Assembly: GCA_016648135.1 (NCBI GenBank)
Contig: JADDOH010004249.1
Location: 1 to 64,000, forward strand
Length of the DNA stretch: 64,000 nt
From: Agrypnia vestita
Taxonomy: Eukaryota; Arthropoda; Insecta; Trichoptera; Phryganeidae
Reading direction: 5' to 3'
Each line of letters opens with the position of its first letter. The stretch's first letter is position 1. Below, one piece after another: positions 10,400 through 20,905 of this stretch. The notes beneath the pieces were generated by a model. The model saw only the letters and a program-made list of their open reading frames with translations, did not search any database and was not told the origin of the DNA. Made by a program: the position numbers and the translations under genes.

Positions 10400-11600
10400 T
10401 ATCTTTATTTATAGAAAAGTTATAAACGAATGAAATATTTATCCAATTTGACCATGGCCTATATTAGACATCTGTTGATTTTTTTTAGAATTTATTGTTT
10501 TATGTAAATTTTAGTCCTTACGTTTTTTAGCCATAACTTCTAAACGCATGATCCAATTTTAGTCGTCGATATTTCGATCGATAGGAAAATAGTACTCCTA
10601 TCGAACTTACCAAAAAAAATTTTACAATGGCAGACTTTAGAATTACGTCCGCTTTCATCCGCGTTTTGCTGTTTTGTCTGTGGATTCGCGGAGAATATTT
10701 ACATTACTATTCCAAAAAATACAGTCTGTATAATTTAACGTTGTCTATATTTCTGCATTTTTATTTATTTTTTATCATTATTTCAAGAAAAGTTTTAAAA
10801 TATTTATGAAGATGGAAATTTTTAAAATTATATTTTATAAATTTTCTCAAAATGGTGATAAAAAATATATAAAAATGCCTAAAGATAGATAACGTTCAAT
10901 TCTACAAATTGTGGTTTTAAGAATAAGAATTAAAAATTTTCCCGCGAAGCCACAGTCAAAACCACAAAACTCGGATGAAGGCGGACGTAATTCTGAAGTC
11001 TGTCATTGTAAAAAAAATATTTTCAATATAATCGGTAGAGGCACTATTTCCTTATCGATGACTAAAATAGGATAACGCGTTTAGAAGTTACAGCCAATAA
11101 ACTAAACATCAAAAATTTACCGATATCTCGAGGTTCTAAAAATTCTCAATAGATGTCTACCTGGGACCGGAAAAAATGGATATAATTATTTTCTTTAATA
11201 ACTTTTCAAAAAAAATAGATGGAAAAAAACTAACAAACTGAAACCGCAAAACTGGGAACATAATTTTGAAGCCTGCCATGTTTAAAATACCATGCCATAT
11301 CGCCGAATAAAATGGGATTAGGCGTTTCGGAGTTACAGCCAAAAAACTAAATATCAAAAATGTATCGAAAACTCGAGCTTTTAAAAAAACTCAGCAGATG
11401 TCTAAGTCGATCTATAAAAATGGGAATCGTTTCTAACTTTTCTAAAAATAAAGTTAGAAAAAAACTTAAAATGTAGTAAGGTAGGTAATTTTAAATTCTA
11501 CAGATCGTGTATGTCAGAAAAAAAATGAAAGTCTCGCCGCGAAACTACGGTCGAAACCGTGAAACTCGTATGAAAGAAAATATTTTCTTATATATTATAG
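10400..11600. repeat. Inverted and direct units of one repeat family
   Basis: The segment at about 10500-10720 is matched in reverse complement by about 10930-11130. Both contain versions of AATTACGTCCGC(C/T)TTCATCCG and TAACTTCTAAACGC. Another direct copy follows at about 11160-11420 and a partial one at 11500-11600. A more diverged copy lies near 14190-14330. Units include a block near TCGCGGAG/CCGCGAAGC. No protein is encoded by eye; this is a local family of non-coding repeats with a large imperfect palindrome. Confidence 0.7.
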
Positions 11601-11807
11601 TTTCATGATAATTGAATTATCAAAAAATATATATATAAGGATGGCCGATCTTACAAAATCTTGAAAAAAAAAAGTTTTTGATTTTATTTATGTTTTGTTG
11701 AATTTTGTTTTTTTGTTTTTTTTTTTTAAATTTTGGTTTTTTAAATTTGGTTTTTTAATTTGGTTATTCTATTTGGGTTTTTTGATTTTGGTTTTATGCG
11801 TGAGTGC

Positions 11808-11935
11808 CACTGCGCGGCCGCGGCGACCGCTGCGCGGCCATGTCGACCGCTGCGCGGCCCATGCGACCGCTGCGCAGCCGTAGCGACCGCTGCGCTACCG
11901 AGGCGATCGATGCGCGGCCGTGACGACCGCTATAC
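11808..11935 (-). repeat. GC-rich ~20-bp minisatellite, right copy (inverted)
   Basis: Tandem units near GCGACCGCTGCGCGGCCGTG, the reverse complement of the unit at 6635-6770. With the inverted arms inside it, this suggests a large, mirror-arranged element spanning roughly 6.6-11.9 kb, although the spacing on the two sides is unequal. Confidence 0.85.
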
Positions 11936-11949
11936 GGTCAAAACATGCC

Positions 11950-12957
11950 TCCGAAGCTTGGAGTGTTTTCATAGACTTGTCAGTTTTTAAATCATTGTGT
12001 GCGTAAAAGAAAATTATTTATTATAGGTCAGGTTAGGTTAGGTCGTAAATGGAAAAATATGAATGAATATGTAAAAGAATATGTATCCAAATTAGAATTA
12101 AAAAAAATGCTTTTATAAAATTAAATTTAAAATTAATATATCAATAAAATCTTTTTCGTCTTTTTATATAAAAAATATTTTAGTTTATTTTTAAAAAATG
12201 GCTTATCAAAAAAAGTAAGAAACAAATTTTAAAAACACTGCATTAAACAAAATAACAAAACAGTTTTCAAAATTCAAATCTGTCAGAAAATAACGAAGAG
12301 AGAAAAAAATTAATGTAATACTATAAAAGAGAGATCCCTGAGACGAAAATAGCTGAAAAATATGCAATTTGAAATCGGGCTTACGTCAAGATCGGAAAAA
12401 AAAATTGATTATAATTTTTTCATAAATAAAGTTAGAAAAAATTTAAAAATATAGCAATCATTGCATATAAAAAATAAAGATGGCCTGATTCGGCACAAAA
12501 CGTCATACTATAATTTAGAATCTGATCACAATACACCAAAGTATGAGGTAAAAACGAAATGAACCAAGCAACAAAATAAGGATAAGAAGAAAATAAATTT
12601 TACAAAAATGTCACGCGGCAACGACTTATCTTTCGTATTTTTTAAAATTGTCATTATCTTTCATATTTGTAGAGAAAATCGTAAATATGTCCGAAAAAAG
12701 TAAAAAAAAACGCCAAATACGGCTTTGTAAAAAAAAAACTACATGTAGAAACCCTAGAAATCCATTTCCGCCTACCTTCCTTTCCCTCTGGAAATAATTT
12801 TACATACTTCCTTTATGCATTAATGTACTCCTATATCTCATTTATTCAAACAGTTTCATTCTTCAATCTTTTCATTACTTTTGCTACATATATTATGTTT
12901 TCTCTATCTTTTATTACAATGAATTCTAAATTCCTCAAGCGAATTATTTTAATTGGC
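11950..12957. other. AT-rich sequence, nothing recognised
   Basis: A-rich and T-rich sequence with no extended open frame and no repeat I could pair. Confidence 0.5.
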
Positions 12958-12960
12958 TTA

Positions 12961-13102
12961 GGGCCTGTTGTTTGATCAGAAGTAATAGTTATGAAAAAAG
13001 CATAGATTTTTACGAAAACGTGGTATTTTGATTTGAAGAGAATGCAAAAATCTATGCTTTTTTCTTAACTATTACTCTTACTTCTGATCAAACAACAGGC
13101 CC
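12961..13102. mobile_element. Harbinger-type MITE, 142 bp
   Basis: The ends are GGGCCTGTTG and CAACAGGCCC, and the arms match for about 50 bp (through AGCATAGATTTTT / AAAAATCTATGCT), leaving a short loop. A TTA trinucleotide flanks both sides (12958-12960 and 13103-13105), the 3-bp duplication typical of PIF/Harbinger elements. No coding capacity. Confidence 0.85.
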
Positions 13103-13116
13103 TTAATAATTTTATT

Positions 13117-13385
13117 TATCACATATGTGGCTTCTCATATATAAAAGCAAAGGTAGCAACGTCCAAAAAATTTAAAAAAATGTTTTGAAAGCATTCACCG
13201 ATATCGACTCATTTAAAATGTACTATATTTTAGATTTTATGTATCTGTCCCTTCCGAAATCATGTTTTCTGTAAATTTATTTCATATAAAGAATTCAGTA
13301 CATTATAAATTAATAATCCTCGATGATTACATTTAATTTTTTTTCGATATTGCTGCCTTCGCTTTTATACCCCACATATGTTATA
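13117..13385. mobile_element. MITE with CATATGTGG ends
   Basis: The left end reads ACATATGTGGCTTCTCATAT... AAAGCAAAGGTAGCAA. The complement of the right end reads ACATATGTGGGGTATAAAAG then CGAAGGCAGCAA, giving imperfect inverted ends of about 38 bp. A partial copy of the right half recurs at about 57237-57330 (shared ATTCAGTACATTAT, TAATCCTCGATGA). It lies only about 15 bp from the Harbinger-type MITE. Confidence 0.7.
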
Positions 13386-14460
13386 TCTATTTTAACGAAT
13401 AAGCTGTTAAAATTCTAAATAATATAAAATAAAATATATCCAATTGAGATTTTTTAGAGAGATTTTTAGAGAGATTTTTAAAGAAACTTTAAAAAAAATA
13501 ACAAAAACTTTTCAAAATGATTTAAATTAAAACAGAGATGACTTGGAAAAGATATGCCGATATATAAAGAAAAGTAAATATAAAAGAAATATAAATATAA
13601 ATACTATAAAGAAGTTAACAAAATTTCAAAATTAAAAAGACCCAAGTTATAATTTAATAAATAACCATAAAAGGATAAAAACAAATTAATACATTAGATT
13701 TTGACAATTAAGATGTTTCCAACAAAAATCCATAAATCGCATTCTTATAGCTTTTGAGAATTGAAAAATTTAGCAAAAATTGTTTATGTACTGAAAAATA
13801 TTATTTAAAAAAATGATATATTAAAAAACATTAGTTAAGTTTTCAAACTTAAAAAATATTATTCGTAGGGAATAACAGAAAACTAAAAATATATGTACAA
13901 TTATTTTTTGAAAAAGTATAATCGTAATTCAAAAAAAAATTCAATAAAATTTACGTAAAAATATTAAAAAATTGAGCGAGGCATGCGCGCATGACGGGAG
14001 ATCTCCCGGTACTGAAGAAAATTAAATAAATCGTATTAATAAATACATTTCAGTGGGAAACGATGCGTTTCGGGAAAACAAAAGAAAATCTAGAATTATC
14101 TATTAAATTTATCGTCTAGTTTAGCTTATAACTTTTAAAAGAATAAAGATAAAAAAAATCTAAAAACAGGGTCATCTGTGAAAAGCTAGGCCCTACAAAA
14201 CGTATTTTTTAGATTTGTAATTGGCCTTACTGCTGCGAAGCTACGGCTGAAATGGTAAAATCCGGATGTAAGCTTCCGTCACGCAAAAACGTTTCATTTT
14301 GGGACAATATTTTTTGCTAGACTCTTTAGCTGCACTCTTCCTCTATCGATTGAGATATCGCAAGTGAATGTAGGCCTCCCCATCGCGGAGCAGCATACAA
14401 AAATATAAAAAACGCCAAAAAAAGGCACTAAAAAGATTGCAGCTGCTTGGAAACGCGTTT
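13386..14460. other. AT-rich sequence, one diverged repeat
   Basis: No coding sequence recognised. The only notable part is about 14190-14330, a diverged unit of the 10.4-11.6 kb repeat family (GCTGCGAAGCTACGGC block). Confidence 0.5.
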
Positions 14461-14466
14461 GGAAAT

Positions 14467-14510
14467 AATTTATTTCGGTTAATTAATTAATTAATTAACC
14501 GAAATAAATT
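14467..14510. repeat. 44-bp perfect palindrome
   Basis: The sequence is identical to its own reverse complement: it starts AATTTATTTCGGTTAATTAA and mirrors. A second inverted pair follows at once, TTCGGTTTCGGCTG (14539-14552) and CAGCCGAAACCGAA (14558-14571), with a 5-nt loop. Confidence 0.9.
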
Positions 14511-15194
14511 AATTAAGTTAATTAATTAATTAATTTAGTTCGGTTTCGGCTGGATGGCAGCCGAAACCGAAACTGAATTCGGGAGGTTTCGCGCTGCGAT
14601 CAGACATGTTTGGTGCACTGAGCTGCTTATCAGAGCCAAGGTTACAAAGAAACGCAGATATTTATTCTTACTGGAATTCTAGTCCATTTCTGTCTTTGAG
14701 AAAGGTTGCACTGAAATTCTCGTCGGCTCCACCAGCGAGCGTTTCCAGTGATCAAATGGTCAAATTTATTTAGACAGGAGAAGCAATTTGCGAGGCAAAA
14801 ATGTTGATAAATTATTGTTTCTCACTTATAATATTACATTGTTTCATTTTGAGTACCTACTGATAATTATTAGTCCATTAAAATTGTTAATAGTTTTTGC
14901 TGAATGAATCTCAGTTTTTTTTTAGTTTGAGAGAAAACTCTTTATTTTCATACATCAAGTATTATTTGCATTTAAAATATTTAGTAGGTAGGTACTTTTT
15001 AATTTTAACTTTATTGTAGTTCATTCAAGAGAGTGACATACAAAATGACCAAAGTAATTATTTTTTGTTTAGTGTACCTAAACAAATAAGGTAAAAAAAG
15101 TTATTTTGTTTTGTACCTTTTATTTTATTTGTAAATAACATTAAAAATAAATAATAGGTTATACCTAATATTTCCTTTTTTAATATTATTTACG

Positions 15195-15258
15195 AAGGAG
15201 TTGATTTGAAATAAATATACCTAATACAGTAAATATATTTATTTCAAATCAACTCCTT
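15195..15258. repeat. Hairpin with 24-bp perfect arms
   Basis: AAGGAGTTGATTTGAAATAA at 15195 begins a 24-bp arm exactly complementary to 15235-15258, with a 16-nt loop. It lies just outside the left end of the transposon at 15.29 kb. Confidence 0.9.
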
Positions 15259-16954
15259 ATTTGAAAAAACACAAATAATATATGTGAAAGGGGTTGTAAT
15301 ATTTTTGCATACACCCACCAATTTTTTTTAAATGCGGCCAACAATAAAATCTACATGAATCGATAGAAGACATTTATATAAACATAAAATTATACGGTCG
15401 TAAACTCTTAAAGCGTCAGGTTTCTGAGATATTTACACATAAATATTGCTATTTTGTACCTATGAAGTGTCATCCAAATGACACAATTAATAAGTAAGTA
15501 TTGTTAAAAAGCAGTGCGATTACGTGAATTTACGTTATTCTCTTTAAATAACTGTAATGGTGATGAAATGTTACTGTTTTCACTGAATTTTGAAGTTGGG
15601 CGTAAAAATATACCTGTTCCGTACAGAATACGCGAAGATATGATGCGCAGGTCTCCCGTACTTGACTCGTAGAACAGACCAAGACTGTACAGCGGTAATC
15701 GTAAACCCGCTGACAGTGGTTGTTCTAAATATTCACAAAAGTGAATTATCCGGTTGCAGGTAGTCCAGTTGAAGTTCCAAAATCCAAAAACAGTAGGTAG
15801 AGCAGAGGTCAGAGGTGTTGAGTAAAAGTCAGATGAAGTGGTCCAGACGGCGTATAAAGCACAGAACGGAATGAATCTGTACGCCGACGGAAGTTTAATT
15901 TATACACAAATTTAATACCTCCCGGCTTATTTCCGGGAGCCAATCACAGAGAGTTTTTATCGCGCGTTCGCGCACGCGAAATTGTCTAAAAAATAGCTCG
16001 GAAAGTTTTATTTACAGAATTCAAAAATTATTTAGAATTTTTACGCCACCCCCCCGGGGTTTTCATCACGTCATTTACATGGTGCTATGTCTTGCTTATA
16101 GCATGACGTGATTGCCTGGACCCGCAAGACCGAAGTTAATTTTTTATCAAAAAATATATACCGATCGCAGCGGTATTTGCTCAGGAAAATTTCACAATTA
16201 AATTTATAAAATTTGTTAACTATGATTTATACATGTTTGTTAATGCAGTTTATAAAGAGCCCACATGGGTGTAACTTTTGATATCAGTTTTAGTTATGTA
16301 CAATAAAATTTCAGTCATTTATAAATATTTCAAAGTGGGTCGCAAAAAATTAATTTTCATTTATTTTTCAGGTGCGCCCCTGACAAGGTAGGTATGTAAA
16401 AACATGTAAAATGGGTAGATTCTTATGCAAGGAATTCAACAAAAAATATTTTAAGTTGATCCGGCTGTTGTAGCGTCTGTAAGACAGTTTCAAAGTTTTG
16501 ACTGAAAAATGACCCTTATCGACATTGGACCACTGCTGATAGTGGTTACGTAAAAAATGTGAAAAATTTTACTTTTTTATTTACATGATTTTCTTTCAGA
16601 TTTTAGTCTAAATGGCTTTGTTTAGCAAAAATATTATGGTTTGATACCAATTTTATTGAAAAAACCCTCGTTTTTCGTAAATATAAGAAAATCAATTTTG
16701 GGTCGAAAATTCTCGTATTTGTTGGTACAAATACCGTTTTTCGGTGGCTGTCGCGCCCGGGACCTTATTAGTGATGAGCCCCGTCGCTAGGCCTATAAAA
16801 CACTGTTAGTTATATGTAGATTTCTCCGAGATCTGACAAGATATGGCTTCGCGACTTATCGGAAACAATCGGTCTGCAGCCCGTTTTTCCTTCGCATACC
16901 AACTCTCTGTCCTCGGATACATATGTAGAAATATTAAACAATATTTCATAATTC

Positions 16955-17085
16955 TGTCTGTCAGGCCATACAGTTAGCCGTAGGAAATAATATTTCCTGT
17001 ATCTGTCTTTCCGCCATACAGTTGGCCGTCACTCGGAAATATTCAATAATATTTCTTATATCTGTCTTTATGCCATACAGTTGGC
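16955..17085. repeat. ~50-bp tandem repeat, about three copies
   Basis: Three spaced copies of TCTGTCTTT-CGCCATACAGTTGGCCGT with variants, inside the transposon downstream of its transposase remnant. The short minus-strand frame at 16961-17158 is just this repeat. Confidence 0.75.
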
Positions 17086-17506
17086 TACACTCACCACCCC
17101 GGTCTATCGCAACAGCGATTTTCTCGTTTATTGAAAATAAACATGTGACAAAGTACATTCATATATGTCAATATTTAGGTTCTTACAATAATTTGTAATA
17201 ATTTAAAACATGTCACAGCTATTTTATTTTCATAAATTTTCATACATAAATTTGTTCACAAATTTATCAAGGCATAGGACCCGTCTTTACGGTCCTCAGG
17301 GTGGTGATGACGCACCGGCGTCCTGCCCGGTCGCCCGTGAATAAGATGACGTCACAGGTCCACCTTGATCGGTGTCCGCAGCGAACCATGGAACTCGGCA
17401 ATGTCATCTTCTTTGAGGAAGCTCTTTTCAGGGCTATCATTCATCCTGTCCGTTACAATACCTAATGAGAAATAAGGTAAATTATTTAATGATGACGAGT
17501 AGATAC

Positions 17507-18070
17507 TTATTGGTTATTCAAAACCTCTAAATATTTAATTCTAAGAATTACAAAATAATGCCTGCGTGCTGAGGCGACTATGTTTGCATATTGGAATCGC
17601 AATTGCCAAAACTGAGTTTTTAAACGACCATTAATGGTCTCAACCACCCAGCGACACAAGATAACTTTACGTGACTCGTTGGCCTGTTGAGTAGTGAGTT
17701 GTCGTTCAGTTTCATATTTCGTCGCGGACATAAAAGCTTTGTAACCTACTTCTTGAATCTTTTCCATGACGTCCCTAAAACTTCGGTCAAAAATAAAGAC
17801 ATAATCTTTTTCGAAAAACCAATGGAATGGATTGTCATCGTCCTCCCGTGTCAATTTAGCCATAATTTCGGCATCAGATTTGTTTGCCTCATATGGTCCA
17901 AACCACAAATGCTTCTATAATATACCCATCTGTAGTTACAAGTAAAAATACTTTTAATAAGTTGCGGTACTTATGTGAGCTATAAATTTTCTGCTGGAAT
18001 TTATAATTGCTGCTCTTTTGATGCCGCCTTCCTGGCAATTCGGTAACAACAAACACAACGAAAACAATTA
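17507..18070 (-). pseudogene. DDE transposase remnant, ISL2EU-like
   Basis: Two frames on the minus strand together form the C-terminal part of a DDE_Tnp_4-type transposase. The upstream frame (to about 17889) reads QKSSNYKFQQKIYSSHKYRN, then LLKVFLLVTTDGYIIEAF. The downstream frame (17908 to 17507) reads WFGPYEANKSDAEIM, VFIFDRSFRDVM, and ends with the motif QQANESRKVILCRWVVETIN then GRLKTQF. This ANxSRxVTxxRWVVE-type block is what I associate with ISL2EU/IS4EU relatives of Harbinger. The frames overlap, so there is a frameshift near 17895, and the N-terminal part is missing. The position inside the long inverted ends supports it as this element's own gene. Confidence 0.75.
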
Positions 18071-18705
18071 CAATTAAATAATAGTCAAACAAAACAATTA
18101 GGTAACAACAAACACGACGAAAACGTTGAAAAGGAAATAATGGAATACTTATAATTGTAGGTATGCTTGCGCACAGTGCGTTACAATGTGACAAAGTGAA
18201 AGTGCCTAATATACGAAGCTACAAGTGAGAGAAAAAATGCAACGTCTTATTTTCGTCCCATTCTCACTTAAGTACTCGTCATCATGAAATAATTTACTCT
18301 CGTTAGGTATATTTATACACACAACTTCAAAAATTCAGTGAAAACAGTAACATTTCATCACTTTTACAATCATTTAAAAAGAATAACGTAAATTCACGTA
18401 ATCGCACTGCTTTTTAACAATACTTATTAATTGTGTCATTTGGATGACACTTCATAGGTACAAAATAGCAATATTTATGTGTAAATATCTCAGAAACCTG
18501 ACGCTTTAAGAGTTTACGACCGCATAATTTTATGTTTATATAAATGTCTTCTATCCATTTATATAGGTTTCATTGTTGGCCGCGATTTTTTTTTAAATGG
18601 CGGCGACTATGCAAACTTTGTATGGGAGAAGTTACAACCTCTTTATAAATTTTTAGGGATCTATGATCTATGTGGGTTGGTTGTGAATGAGAGAGTGATC
18701 TCTAT

Positions 18706-19148
18706 TAGAGATGTGTCAATTGTGCCTTTGGCCGACTAGCCGATTAGTCGGTTGTAAAAAGGCCGCCAAACGGCCGACTAGACGGCCAAGCCGATCACAG
18801 TTTAGTTTAGAATTTTTATAAATGTTTTTTTTTCAGTACATCATGTACATGTAATCTTGGTTTAATATTACTTAGTCTGTTAATAAAAAAAATTGTTTGA
18901 TAAATGTTATACATATTTTTTTTTACAAGTAATTTTAGGGACTGATTAGTTGATTACCAAATGAAAAGTTCCTTTACATTTCAAAATGTGTAAGACTGAT
19001 TCTAAAATAAAAATATCAATTAACAATCAAGGTTTTTATTTAATGTAATTCCACCTGTATACATTTGATTGAGAAATATATACAAAGTAAGAAGCCGGAT
19101 AGTCAGCGCTCTTTGCCGAATAGTCGCCGACTAGTCGGAACATCTCTA
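18706..19148. mobile_element. hAT-type MITE, 443 bp
   Basis: The ends are TAGAGATGT and ACATCTCTA. ATCTCTAT is present as an exact 8-bp direct duplication on both sides (18698-18705 and 19149-19156), the length expected for hAT elements. Subterminal parts are rich in GCCGACTAGTCGG-like motifs in both orientations. The interior has no transposase. Confidence 0.9.
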
Positions 19149-19394
19149 ATCTCTATGCTTATTTATTTTCCACAAGGTCCCTAATATATAATGTGAAAAA
19201 CGATTGACTCCATGTTAATGATGACGATGATATCTATGATAGAAGCTTCCTTGGAGATCCAGGGGTTATGACTGTGTAGTTCTGCGTGTGTGGAGCGTCC
19301 TGTGGCGGCAGTGTAGCTTAGGCAGTAGAGGTGCGTCGTTCGCGAACGAACCGGCGCAGTGAGCCGGATCTCTGTCCGCTCAATAGATCAATCA

Positions 19395-19716
19395 GATAAC
19401 CGGCTCAATCAGCTCATTTATTTATTTATCTTAATTATTTAGTTCCACACATTATATTGTGTGGGCTAATATATGATTTCACATAGACATATTGCATTCC
19501 ATCTAATCATTTAAAAGTTTTTACAATAAAATTTTTGCACTCCAGTTTAAACCTCCTTATATTCTCCGTGTTTTGAATTTCCTTTGGCAGGTTATCGATG
19601 ATTTTTATACCTTTATACATCATACAATTTTGTGAGGTGTTTTTCTTTTTCTTTGGTAGTCTTATGCTGTTCCTTCCTCTTGTATTGTAAGAATGAAAAT
19701 CCTTATTCATCTTCAT
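19395..19716 (-). pseudogene. LINE reverse transcriptase C-terminus and 3' tail
   Basis: The minus-strand frame reads FHSYNTRGRNSIRLPKKKK, then MMYKGIKIIDNLPKEIQNTE and FKLECKNFI. This is the conserved end of CR1/Jockey-type polyproteins (YNxRxxxx...LYKGIKLWNxLPxEI). Its 3'UTR carries a small stem (CCACAC...GTGTGG at 19445-19464) and ends in an AAATAAATAAAT tail near 19420. Truncated at the 5' side. Confidence 0.75.
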
Positions 19717-19779
19717 CCTGTCATCAAAGTATTTGGGTACTAATCCATGTTTAATATTACATATTCACACCATTACATT

Positions 19780-20000
19780 ATATTTTATTCTTTGATTTAC
19801 GGTTTCTAGTCCTAGGGCATTCAACATTTTTGTTATTTTAGTTCTCCCATTCCATCCATCCTCAGCGTTACAACCCTTGATGGGTCCTAGCTGCCTCCAA
19901 GAAAGTTCTCCATGCCGCTCTGTCGCTGGCTGCCATTTTCCAGTTTTGCTGCCCCAGGGCCCGGCAGTCTGCAACGACATCATCTAACAACCGCAGTTTA
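19780..20000 (-). pseudogene. RTE-like LINE C-terminal scrap
   Basis: One minus-strand frame reads DDVVADCRALGQQNWKMAA and SDRAAWRTFLEAARTHQGL. This resembles the terminal region of RTE/BovB-type LINE proteins (xxDxRxxGxxNWxxxAxDRxxWRxxxxxAxTHxGL). No adjoining reverse transcriptase is readable, so it is a small fragment. Confidence 0.6.
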
Positions 20001-20039
20001 AGTCATCCTTATCATCATCCGACTTCTTCTCTGTTGGTG

Positions 20040-20620
20040 CATAATAGTTGATTAGTGTGTAGTTGAAGAATCTGCCTTTGATGCGTAGAGTAGCTATTTT
20101 AGGACTAATTGGTTCGAAATTCCAGTATGAGGTGTTTTGCGCGATTAAGGACTATGAAACCAGTTCCAAATGTATGGTCCTTTGGATGACAGCTATAAAG
20201 TACTGTACAATCGCGCCTCTCCTCGATCCAATCGATTCCGTTTCCTGTCCATCGCATCTCTTGCAGGGCTGTGATATAAATTTTTCCGTTTTCCGTCCCT
20301 TAGCTGGTTGGCTCTCGTTTTATGGCGCCAGAGATTCGCCATCGCCCTCCCTGGCAGGGGAGGGTTTGCTGGTAGTGTTGCTGGCGGGATGCAACAGAGG
20401 CATTATGCAGCACTTTATAGACACACAATCTCCAGCAGACTGCGACCTTATCAGTTTAAGGGAGGAAGGTTGTATGGGAGGAAATGTGTGGGAGCTAGAA
20501 GGTAGGGAGGTTAAGGAGGAGCAGTGCTTGGATGGACAGTATGGAATCGGCAGTGCACAGCATCAGGCGCCCCGGGTTCGCCATATCCGTAGCTCATTGG
20601 AGAGTGAGCCCCCTGGGGAC
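20040..20620. other. LINE-derived mosaic without assignable frame
   Basis: An open frame of 200 codons on the plus strand (20063-20665) crosses this stretch. The surrounding sequence is LINE debris on the minus strand, and the peptide has no recognisable domain, so I do not call it a gene. Part of the segment is richer in GC than its flanks. Confidence 0.4.
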
Positions 20621-20639
20621 ACAGATTGCGGAAAGATAA

Positions 20640-20905
20640 GATGTGATGGAATTTTTTTAGGTTGAAGATGAAACGGATACATAAGTTTTGAAGGCTTTCC
20701 AGTTTGTTGAGATACTCTATATTGACATCCAAATTAACACACATTAGCATAATCAAACAGGGGAAGAAGTTGTGATTGCATAATTGTTATTTTACAGTGA
20801 ATCAGGAGATAGTTTTTAAGTCCATTCAGGGCTTGCTCTGTAAAATATTTTTGTTGACAGTGTGAAATATTATGTACATGCCATGAAAGATCTGCATCCA
20901 GCAGG
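20640..20905 (-). pseudogene. CR1/Jockey-type RT C-terminal fragment
   Basis: The minus strand reads ADLSWHVHNISHCQQKYF, then LLPLFDYANVC, and after a frameshift DVNIEYLNKLESLQNLCIRF. The block LPxFDYAxxV...LxxLQNxxxRxI is the usual thumb region of CR1/Jockey reverse transcriptases. It is joined in frame to the R1-like segment upstream, so it represents a second element fused to or inserted into the first. Confidence 0.7.

Larger units (their letters stand above)
15291..18645 (-). mobile_element. Decayed DNA transposon with ~300-bp inverted ends (ISL2EU/Harbinger-like)
   Basis: The segment 15291-15600 is matched in reverse complement by about 18325-18645. Shared blocks include TAAACTCTTAAAGCGTCAGG, AAGTGTCATCCAAATGACAC and ACGTGAATTTACGTTATTC. 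The outermost sequence is GGGGTTGTAA on the left and the complement of GTTACAACCTC on the right, then similarity fades. The interior carries a DDE transposase remnant on the minus strand. No target-site duplication was identified. The arms are diverged by small indels and substitutions, consistent with an old copy of about 3.35 kb. Confidence 0.8.

Noticed and set aside
20063..20665. A 200-codon plus-strand frame
   Set aside because: It runs opposite to LINE debris on the minus strand and has no domain, signal peptide or homologous feel.
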